DNA of 60,970 bases from Lysinibacillus odysseyi (GTDB lineage Bacteria > Bacillota > Bacilli > Bacillales_A > Planococcaceae). Where the stretch lies: the NCBI GenBank assembly GCA_014595895.1, contig JABUKB010000010.1:1-60970 (forward strand). The letters run 5' to 3'. The notes under the pieces are model-generated. The model ran no database searches, was not told the origin of the DNA, and worked only from the letters and a program-made list of their open reading frames with translations. The translations under genes were made by a program, and so were the position numbers. Positions 8,182-14,658 of the stretch are shown piece by piece (the stretch's first letter is position 1; every line of letters starts with the position of its first letter).

Positions 8182-8343
8182 ATGATTATTGAAGAGAACA
8201 AGCCATCTGACGTAGATGAGAACAAAACAAATAATCATGAAACGAACAATACTGAAGGTAATGAAATTCATAAAAATATAAAGGAAACAATCGCTAAAAA
8301 TAGAGAGATAATAGAGAAAAACCGTAAAATTCTTCAGAAATAA
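8182..8343 (+). CDS. Small hydrophilic protein, 53 residues
   Basis: A short gene with a clear GAGAGGTGA eight bases before ATG and a strong terminator 75 bases after its stop. The product is highly charged, rich in Asn, Glu and Lys, with a disordered N-terminal half (DENKTNNHETNNTEG) and a basic helical C-terminal half (KETIAKNREIIEKNRK). No hydrophobic core is apparent. No function can be given. A longer reading frame on the opposite strand lacks a ribosome site and looks like its shadow. Confidence 0.6.
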   Translation: MIIEENKPSDVDENKTNNHETNNTEGNEIHKNIKETIAKNREIIEKNRKILQK

Positions 8344-8417
8344 TACGCTTTCTGATCTTTTTCACTTGGTTATTGTTTTAAAAAATAATAATAGAATAAG
8401 CATTTCTTCTTTACCTA

Positions 8418-8449
8418 AAGCCGCTTTCAATTTAAGCGGCTTTTTTTAT
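8418..8449 (+). terminator. Terminator of the 53-residue protein gene
   Basis: AAGCCGCTT (8418-8426) pairs perfectly with AAGCGGCTT (8434-8442), followed by TTTTTTTATT. Confidence 0.85.
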
Positions 8450-8544
8450 TTTCTAATAGCATGAAAACTGAATAGGAACGACATTATTTGCGAAGGGAGG
8501 TATTGATACTAATGAAGTCGTAGTTGCATATTCAATCAAATGAA

Positions 8545-8573
8545 GATAAAAAACCGTCCAGTTGCCTGAACGG
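8545..8573 (-). terminator. Terminator of the LysE-type exporter gene
   Basis: On the minus strand CCGTTCAG, a GCAA tetraloop and CTGGACGG (one G-U) form the stem, followed by TTTTTTATC. Confidence 0.8.
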
Positions 8574-8613
8574 AGGGAATCGAATTAGGTATTAGATATA
8601 TCACCAGCTGAAT

Positions 8614-9243
8614 TTAAATGCCCGTTTTTATGCCAAACCCTACTAAAATTAAACCCGTGGATTTTTGGAATGCCTTCTGGAACTTGGAATTGTTCAACCA
8701 TTTTTTTGCGTAATCAATTACATAAACCAGGATTAGGAACCACGACACAGCAAGGAAAGTAAGAATTGATGCTAATACAATCAATTGCTGATTTACATTG
8801 CTATTCAAATCGATAAATTGAGGCATGACCGTTATATAAACCAAAACAGTCTTTGGGTTAAGAACATTACTAAGCAATGCCTGCATAAAGGACTCTTTAT
8901 TATGCTTGCTTGAAGACATCGTAGGTACATTCGCTTGTTCCTGAATTTCCTTTAAAGAAAATACACTTTTAGCAAAAAAGCTTTTTATCCCCAAATAAAT
9001 TAAGTAAGCAGCTCCCAAATATTTGATGATACTAAAAAGAATGACAGACTTTGCAATGACAACCGATAATCCGAGGATTGCAATCAGTGTCCAAAAGGAA
9101 AGTCCTGATGCCATCCCAAGAACCGTATAACGTCCAGCTTTTGGTCCATAGCTAAGCGTATTTTTCACGAGAAGCATCGTATCTGCACCAGGTATTATAA
9201 CCATCATGGCTGCAATTGAAATGTATGTAAGTAGGCTATCCAT
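8614..9243 (-). CDS. LysE/RhtB-family amino-acid exporter
   Basis: A 209-residue integral membrane protein with about six transmembrane segments. It carries the family signature in the first loop, IPGADTMLLVKNTLSYG, and the fourth-segment motif NPKTVLVYITVMPQF. Members export amino acids or homoserine lactones. The longer reading frame begins at 9276, but GAAGGAAGAG lies five bases before the ATG at 9243, which also gives the usual N-terminus. It is monocistronic. The transported substrate cannot be told from sequence. Confidence 0.88.
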   Translation of the reverse strand: MDSLLTYISIAAMMVIIPGADTMLLVKNTLSYGPKAGRYTVLGMASGLSFWTLIAILGLSVVIAKSVILFSIIKYLGAAYLIYLGIKSFFAKSVFSLKEIQEQANVPTMSSSKHNKESFMQALLSNVLNPKTVLVYITVMPQFIDLNSNVNQQLIVLASILTFLAVSWFLILVYVIDYAKKWLNNSKFQKAFQKSTGLILVGFGIKTGI

Positions 9244-9449
9244 GTTGTCTCTTCCTTCTCTACTATTGGCTGCCAAAGCAACATTATTTATATGAGTATA
9301 TCAGAAGTTTTTAAAAATCAGATTTTTTTATGTTTTAAAAAAATACAAGAAACATGACAGTTCGTTAAGGTTTCTAGGGTGTTTATTTAGCAGAATTGAA
9401 TAGGAAAACCAAGAAAAAAATCTATCGAGAAATAATTAAATATTAACAT

Positions 9450-9485
9450 AAAAAAGAGGAAGCCTAGATAGATATAGGCTTCCTC
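9450..9485 (-). terminator. Terminator of the DUF2382 stress-protein gene
   Basis: GAGGAAGCCTA pairs with TAGGCTTCCTC, and the minus strand continues into TTTTTTATG. Confidence 0.9.
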
Positions 9486-9502
9486 TCCATTTTAAAACGA
9501 TA

Positions 9503-10354
9503 TTAATATCTGCGATCTGTCTTATTTAAAGGATCGTTTAAAGGATCATCTAAGTTGTTTGTTGTATCATGAATATCGACCTCTTCGCGGCGCAACGTAT
9601 CTGATACCGTTTCTGTATCTTTCACTTTTCGTTTGCCGACAATGATTTCTTCTGTCACTACATCTTTCTTCGTCACGTCCACGTGCTCCTCTGTTACTGG
9701 AATATGGATTTTCCCTTCCTCTTCATAGGCATGAGTCATACCGTTACTGCCAAGGGCTCCATTTCCATTACGTGGCACTTCTTCATTCACAGGACGTCTT
9801 TCTACATAGACTTCTTCGCGCTCAACAGGTACTTCTACCGTATGGTGTTCTTCCACGACGTGTTTTCCTACTTCTACTTCACCTGTTTGTACACGTTCTT
9901 TATCAACATGCAGGCGTTCTTCATGAAGTGTCAAACGCTCCTCATCCGCTGTTTCATAATCACGGTTCAAAGTACCATTCATACCATAGTTTTTTGTACC
10001 CTCATCAAAATACGTGCCATAGTTTTTATCAACATATAATAGATATTTACCTGCCTGTAAATCATCATAGTAACGGTTTCGTTCTTCATCCGTTAAGCCC
10101 ATTTGTGAAAAATATCGATCACGTACTAAATCTTCACCCATGATAAATGCTTTAAATCGATTCCACCAAGATTCCTCTTTTACATCATTTTCATAAGATG
10201 CCGAGCCTCGGTACATAGAAAGATGCTGGTTTTGGTTTGAGATGATATACATATCTTCCTCGCTATAACCTTGTGCACGAAGGCGATCCATTTCTTCCTG
10301 TAATTCTGTTAAATTATCATAAATACCATATAGTTTGTTATCACGTGTTTCCAT
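9503..10354 (-). CDS. YsnF/DUF2382-family general stress protein
   Basis: A 283-residue hydrophilic protein. Residues 1-100 resemble the general-stress-protein 17M N-terminal domain (KLYGIYDNLTELQEEMDRL). The C-terminal half is the DUF2382 domain, a run of alternating charged segments such as HVVEEHHTVEVPVEREEVYV and VDVTKKDVVTEEIIVGKRKV. Relatives in Bacillus belong to the sigma-B stress regulon. Upstream DNA has GGAAA and GGTATT elements on the minus strand, but I could not fit a convincing sigma-B promoter. The gene is monocistronic. Molecular role unknown. Confidence 0.82.
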   Translation of the reverse strand: METRDNKLYGIYDNLTELQEEMDRLRAQGYSEEDMYIISNQNQHLSMYRGSASYENDVKEESWWNRFKAFIMGEDLVRDRYFSQMGLTDEERNRYYDDLQAGKYLLYVDKNYGTYFDEGTKNYGMNGTLNRDYETADEERLTLHEERLHVDKERVQTGEVEVGKHVVEEHHTVEVPVEREEVYVERRPVNEEVPRNGNGALGSNGMTHAYEEEGKIHIPVTEEHVDVTKKDVVTEEIIVGKRKVKDTETVSDTLRREEVDIHDTTNNLDDPLNDPLNKTDRRY

Positions 10355-10530
10355 GTTTCATTCCTCCATTTTATTTCTATAGTTTTGGATATACCAATTT
10401 GTTATTAAGATTGGCTATACTAGTCAATACCTTTTTCCCATAAAAAATAAACTAGAGTAGTCAAAATCCAACATTTTGTAATGAAAACGAAAGAAAAAGA
10501 GTGTTTATTATCATCTAATTAACTCAACAT

Positions 10531-10571
10531 GCAAAGAAAGAGCGTAATATCCGCTCTGGAATTACGCTCTT
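10531..10571 (-). terminator. Terminator of the PAS chemoreceptor gene
   Basis: GAGCGTAAT (10540-10548) pairs with ATTACGCTC (10561-10569); the minus strand then reads TTTCTTTGC. Confidence 0.7.
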
Positions 10572-10588
10572 CTGTGAAAACGATTATT

Positions 10589-11419
10589 CTATTTAGTAAC
10601 ATTTTCAAGTTCTGTAATCGTCTTATTGAATTTCGATTGAGTTTCTGTGATAATTCTTTCCAATTCCTCTGTAATTTCGCTGACTTTTCCAACATCCCTT
10701 GTAATTGTTTCAACATTCATGTTGACATTTTTAATGGCATCATCAACATTGCTAGCTAATTTACGTACTTCATCAGCCACAACTTTAAAGCCTCGCCCTT
10801 GTGCTCCTACACGTGCTGCTTCAATCGCTGCATTTAAAGCCAACACATTCGTCTGTGTAGAAATATTGCGTATGGTTTTAGTAATGCCCGTAATTAAATC
10901 AATCTGATTGTTCAACGATTCAACTGCTTGTATTTTTTCTTTGGAATTTTCAACTACCAGATTTACTAATTCGATTTGCATATCTCTTAACTCGGATGTA
11001 ATTTTGTTTGTAGTATTTTCACGTTCTGTAATATTAGTTGCTATTTTAAGAATAGCCTCTACCTTCCCACTTCCATTCAAAATAGGAATATAGGTAGCTT
11101 CAAGCCAAAGTAAATTGCCTTTTTTCCCAACCCTCTGGATTTTCCCTTGAAACTTTTCCCCTTTTCTGAGGTTATCCCATAATTCTTTATATTCTTTGCT
11201 GTTTCCAAATTCCATAGTACAGAACTGATTATGTTGCATATTTTTCATCTCATGAACTGTATACCCTAAGGTTTTAGCAAAATTTTCGTTTACCCAAATC
11301 ACTTCTCTACTTAAATTAAATTCAATCATCGCTAAATTTGATTCCAGTGCAGCTAAAACAGATGTTTCATTCAGTATTTGAGTACCGCTATTCACGCTTG
11401 AGGAAATGACCATTGTCAT
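10589..11419 (-). CDS. Soluble PAS-domain methyl-accepting chemotaxis-type protein
   Basis: A 276-residue cytoplasmic receptor. Residues 20-130 form a PAS domain ([20 protein letters not shown], then the PAC-like [20 protein letters not shown] and NITERE). The C-terminal part is a short MCP signalling hairpin with the tip [20 protein letters not shown] and [10 protein letters not shown]. There is no transmembrane segment. PAS domains of this type often bind flavin or haem, but no ligand residue is certain here. GGGAG lies six bases before the ATG. Partner CheW/CheA genes are not in the window. The signalling helices are shorter than in classical transmembrane receptors. Confidence 0.85.
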   Translation of the reverse strand: MTMVISSSVNSGTQILNETSVLAALESNLAMIEFNLSREVIWVNENFAKTLGYTVHEMKNMQHNQFCTMEFGNSKEYKELWDNLRKGEKFQGKIQRVGKKGNLLWLEATYIPILNGSGKVEAILKIATNITERENTTNKITSELRDMQIELVNLVVENSKEKIQAVESLNNQIDLITGITKTIRNISTQTNVLALNAAIEAARVGAQGRGFKVVADEVRKLASNVDDAIKNVNMNVETITRDVGKVSEITEELERIITETQSKFNKTITELENVTK

Positions 11420-11508
11420 AGAGGCTCCCTTATGAGAAATTTTATCTTCATTATAATAGTAATTTCATCCTATAGATAGTAAATTTTTTGAAGATGTATT
11501 GATATATT

Positions 11509-11550
11509 AAAAAATCCCCTTTCGGTTAGTCTGTTAAAACTAACTGAAAG
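11509..11550 (-). terminator. Terminator, probably the original guaA terminator
   Basis: On the minus strand CTTTCAGTTAGT pairs with ACTAACCGAAAG (one A-C mismatch), followed by GGGGATTTTTT. It lies about 120 bases beyond the displaced guaA 3' end, where the terminator of the ancestral gene would be expected. Confidence 0.6.
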
Positions 11551-11670
11551 AAGATTTAAAATTGACAGATGAATAGTTGCAGGTGATTCCGAGTATGCTC
11601 AGAATCATTATCAGCTATATCTTGATACAACTGGATTCATAGCTTCTTCAAACTATGCTATTCGTAAATA

Positions 11671-11744
11671 TTACTCCCACTCAATCGTAGCAGGTGGCTT
11701 ACTCGTAATGTCATACAGCACACGATTGATGCCTTTTACTTCGA
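11671..11744 (-). pseudogene. Displaced 3' end of guaA (attachment-site copy)
   Basis: On the minus strand this encodes the last 23 codons of GMP synthase plus stop ([20 protein letters not shown]...). The intact gene ends with the same residues except Lys for Asn and Ile for Val. The DNA matches 17583-17656 at an offset of 5,912 bases, with blocks of 20 and 29 identical bases near the stop and more differences farther in; similarity stops near 11745. This is the pattern left when an element integrates in the 3' end of guaA and replaces the displaced end with its own copy. Confidence 0.88.
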
Positions 11745-11988
11745 GGGTTTGTTGCTATTTATGATATTTTAATGGCTCTGAAATACAATCAAAAATTTAA
11801 TGCAATTGTAGCAGGCAAACAGTGTTTTTACAACATTATTTATAGGCAATCCAACAACTTAACAACAGACAAACACAGGATATAGATTGCTAGCTACTTA
11901 CATAAGCTATTTCATCTTTAACTATAAAGTTAAATATAGCAGTAATACAGCATATCCTTCACATACTCTCTTGGTGAAAATATGCATA
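11745..11988. other. Island edge, no gene seen
   Basis: AT-rich DNA between the displaced guaA end and the NACHT gene. A weak hairpin, TTTAACT/AGTTAAA near 11921-11938, lacks a T tract. I see no gene and no integrase remnant on either strand. Confidence 0.5.
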
Positions 11989-13944
11989 TTATAGATTTAA
12001 TAATTCATCTATTTGTTTATCCTGTTCTATCTGATTTATCTGCACTAATAATTCCTCAAAATCTACATAGTAAACAGGATGCATATTACTTATACAAAAC
12101 AGTGAAAAAGCTATATCAAATAACTCTTGCTTATTTTTCCAGATTGGATCATCAATATGTACCCTTATCATAAAATTTTCATCAATACTTTTTAAGAAAC
12201 CCAGCAATTTATCAATTAACGCATAATCAAATCTTATATCTTCAATTTTAGGTTCATGTTTTTTTATAAATTTTTCTCCTTTACTATATAATATATCCAT
12301 TAAATGGTATTCAGAACTATAAAACCATAAGTACTGTATTGGATGAGCAGATCTAATGTTAGACCCCCAAGATTTTTTCCCAATTTTATGAGCAAAATCT
12401 AGCATTTGTTTCCTTCTATCTTCTTTAACTTCTAAATTTGTGAAGTTTTCTTCAACATTTGGGAAACTAGCCACATACAATTCTATATAAAAATCTATCT
12501 GATATTCTTTATTATCTAAATTCTCTAGATTTTTCTTTAAATCATTTAACAATTTACTAATCAAATAATTTCTAAAAGATTTGTATTTCATATCATAACA
12601 AATATCTAATACATTATAGTATCTCCAGATTAGTTGTTTTTCATAAATATCTGCTAGTTTTTCAGTAGCATCCATGTGGAAATAACAAGCAACAAAATAT
12701 TCTTGTAAAGATTTATGTGCCCATCTATATGTGTAACCCTCTTCATAAAATAATGGTACAGTTGTAACTAAATCATTCAATAGCAAACTAGGTTCTACTT
12801 CAATTTTAACTATTTTGCACGCATTTTTTATCAATTGAACAATTTCATCCTTGCTAGTGTATTCGACTTTATTCTGAATAAAAGATAAAAATGCTAATGT
12901 TCTCATAATTGTATGAAAAGAATCAATATCTAAACCACATTCTTTTATTCTAGAAAATGCCCCCCCTTTACTTAAATCATGCATTTCGAATAAAGCATCA
13001 TATACTTGTCTATAAAACAAATGCTTTTTTAGAGGAACTTGAGGTTTATAATCATAACCCTTGTAAAGTAGGCAGACCATTAAAGGGTTTGTTAAGAAAG
13101 GCTCTAAGTTTGAGAAATTCTTTTGATCATTAATATCTGCAATTAAATTATCTATAACCGACGACCTGCCATCTAACTTTGCATATTTCTTTATTAACTC
13201 AAAGGCTTGTCTTAATTCTAAAGGTTGTACCTTGAAATTATAAAATGATGCAAAAGATGCTAATGATGGCTCTGGTCGAGAAGTGATAATAAAATTGTTC
13301 TTATATGCTTTATCAATGAATTCTTGCAAGCTTAATATTATATTGTTTTTTTCTTCTAAAATTATTTCATCATATCCATCAAAGAAAAAAGTAAAATCTC
13401 CTGTACTAATCATCTGCATAACTATATCTTCATCGATTTCTTTATTAATACAATTTAATTCTCTACAAATTAAACCTATAATTTGTGTATCTTTAGTCAA
13501 CTTTCTTAACTCAATAAAAATAGGAACTGTTTTTCCCTCTTCTAAGCTTTTTTGGAACATCCATTTCATAATTGTAGATTTTCCCATTCCTGCCGAATCA
13601 GTAATTATTATTCTGTTATAGGTGCTTATAAAATTGGAAATATCCTTGTTAACTACAAAATCATTAATACTTTGTTGTTCACTTTGCAATGTTAATGGTA
13701 CATATAATTTTTCAATTGAGGCTGGGATTCTATGAAGGATAATTGTAGTAAGGTTGCCACTTTTTTTATACATTCGATTTAAATAATCTTCAAATTGTAT
13801 AGAGAAATGGACAACTTCGCTTGCATCATTAGTAAACTTACTTTTTATACTATTTAATTTAGGCTTTACATAAAAATCTATAGCATTTCTTATAATATAA
13901 TCTGTTTCACTCTCAATCATTTTAGACACTACATCTTCCAACAT
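11989..13944 (-). CDS. NACHT-domain STAND NTPase (bacterial NLR-like)
   Basis: A 651-residue protein. Residues 116-124 (DSAGMGKST) are Walker A, FFFDGYDEI at 186-194 is the NACHT-type Walker B (DGxDE), and ITSRP near 221 is the sensor motif. A helical segment of about 110 residues precedes the NTPase, and a long helical C-terminal region with no clear repeats follows, which could be a sensor. Such proteins are bacterial relatives of eukaryotic NLR immune receptors, and several protect against phage. The longer frame starts at 13983, but GGAGGGG six bases before the ATG at 13944 decides the start; a TATAAT lies at 13972-13977. No effector domain such as a nuclease or TIR is recognisable at the N-terminus. 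Defence function is inferred. Confidence 0.82.
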   Translation of the reverse strand: MLEDVVSKMIESETDYIIRNAIDFYVKPKLNSIKSKFTNDASEVVHFSIQFEDYLNRMYKKSGNLTTIILHRIPASIEKLYVPLTLQSEQQSINDFVVNKDISNFISTYNRIIITDSAGMGKSTIMKWMFQKSLEEGKTVPIFIELRKLTKDTQIIGLICRELNCINKEIDEDIVMQMISTGDFTFFFDGYDEIILEEKNNIILSLQEFIDKAYKNNFIITSRPEPSLASFASFYNFKVQPLELRQAFELIKKYAKLDGRSSVIDNLIADINDQKNFSNLEPFLTNPLMVCLLYKGYDYKPQVPLKKHLFYRQVYDALFEMHDLSKGGAFSRIKECGLDIDSFHTIMRTLAFLSFIQNKVEYTSKDEIVQLIKNACKIVKIEVEPSLLLNDLVTTVPLFYEEGYTYRWAHKSLQEYFVACYFHMDATEKLADIYEKQLIWRYYNVLDICYDMKYKSFRNYLISKLLNDLKKNLENLDNKEYQIDFYIELYVASFPNVEENFTNLEVKEDRRKQMLDFAHKIGKKSWGSNIRSAHPIQYLWFYSSEYHLMDILYSKGEKFIKKHEPKIEDIRFDYALIDKLLGFLKSIDENFMIRVHIDDPIWKNKQELFDIAFSLFCISNMHPVYYVDFEELLVQINQIEQDKQIDELLNL

Positions 13945-14080
13945 GTTTATCCCCTCCACACTTTTATTACCATTATAAACCAAATAAAGATACAGAAAAA
14001 TATATATAAAACTTTAATTATATTTGTCACCTTAATTACTTCATCTGTCACACCCGCTAAAATTCCCTCTAATTACTTAA

Positions 14081-14327
14081 ATGAATAAGTTAGAAAGGAT
14101 GAAAAAATATCAATTACAAACTTACAGATGAAGTTGTGTATTACATCCTCTGGCTAGATAAACACAAGGGATTATTACCTTTGGAGATTGAGCCGATGTT
14201 TGATGTACAAAGAGGTACAGTTAAATCTGTTGTGAATGGAAAGACTAGAAAGGACTGCTACAACAATTTCATGGAGATGAGAGCAAACTATCTCCTTTTG
14301 TTAAATGAATTCTATGAATGGTATTGA
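14081..14327 (+). pseudogene. Small HTH-like reading frame with a poly-A frameshift
   Basis: The longest uninterrupted frame begins at a GTG (14136) without a ribosome site and ends at 14327. Upstream, an ATG at 14099 (or 14081) with AGAAAGG nearby opens a different frame, and six consecutive A bases (14102-14107) lie between. Removing one A joins the two into MKNINYKLTDEVVYYILWLD followed by the rest of the frame. The segment FDVQRGTVKSVVNGKTRKDC looks like a helix-turn-helix recognition region of small DNA-binding or excisionase-like proteins. It could be a broken gene, a sequencing error, or a slippage-controlled gene. Confidence 0.45.
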
Positions 14328-14412
14328 TTAGAAGTCTTATTTTAATACCTTAACTAATAACTATTAACAATTAACCTAATAACGAAATAACAGATTAACT
14401 ATTAACTGTTTA

Positions 14413-14441
14413 TTGAGCAAAGCTCATAACATATGTATAAA
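14413..14441 (+). promoter_or_regulatory. Sigma-A promoter of the 25-residue peptide gene
   Basis: TTGAGC (14413-14418), 17-bp spacer, TATAAA (14436-14441). A small inverted repeat GAGC/GCTC overlaps the -35 box. The promoter is about 29 bases upstream of the peptide start codon. Confidence 0.55.
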
Positions 14442-14469
14442 ACAATATATTTATAAAGGAGAATACAAA

Positions 14470-14547
14470 ATGAATAAGATACGTAATAAAGATATTGAAA
14501 AATATAAATCAGTTATGAAAGAACATTTAGGAGAAAAATATGTGTAA
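14470..14547 (+). CDS. Predicted 25-residue peptide
   Basis: ATG at 14470 is preceded by AAAGGAG at the ideal distance and by a good sigma-A promoter. The peptide is MNKIRNKDIEKYKSVMKEHL followed by five residues, a basic amphipathic helix by eye. It has no signal sequence or membrane segment, so it is not a typical type I toxin. It lies between the two large NTPase genes of the island on the opposite strand. Existence as a translated product is inferred from promoter and ribosome site; function unknown. Confidence 0.45.
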   Translation: MNKIRNKDIEKYKSVMKEHLGEKYV

Positions 14548-14599
14548 CCACAATAGGAAGTCAGTATAATCAAGGAATAGCATTTTGTAAATTTAGGGT

Positions 14600-14648
14600 A
14601 AAATAAAAATAAATAGTAATCAGTGCAATGGCTAACTGATTACTATTT
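14600..14648 (-). terminator. Terminator of the ROCO gene
   Basis: AAATAGTAATCAGT (14611-14624) pairs perfectly over 14 bp with ACTGATTACTATTT (14635-14648) around a 10-base loop. The minus strand continues ATTTTTATTTT. It lies 11 bases beyond the ROCO stop codon and could also stop plus-strand transcripts of the small peptide gene. Confidence 0.75.
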
Positions 14649-14658
14649 AAATTACTTA

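Noticed and set aside
10376-10450. Possible sigma-B promoter for the DUF2382 stress gene
   Set aside because: GGTAT-like words occur, but no GTTT-type -35 sits at the right spacing on the minus strand.
11803-11816. CAATTGTAGCAGGC, similar to a stretch of the guaA end (CAATCGTAGCAGGC)
   Set aside because: Only 14 bases with one mismatch and no surrounding similarity; probably chance, though a decayed third att site cannot be fully excluded.
13283-13621. Plus-strand 112-codon frame inside the NACHT gene
   Set aside because: Antisense shadow of an AT-rich coding region; no ribosome binding site.
14340-14412. Repeated TTAACTATTAAC-like words before the small peptide promoter, considered as a CRISPR or iteron array
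   Set aside because: Spacing is irregular, repeats are short and imperfect, and composition alone (A/T rich) explains them.
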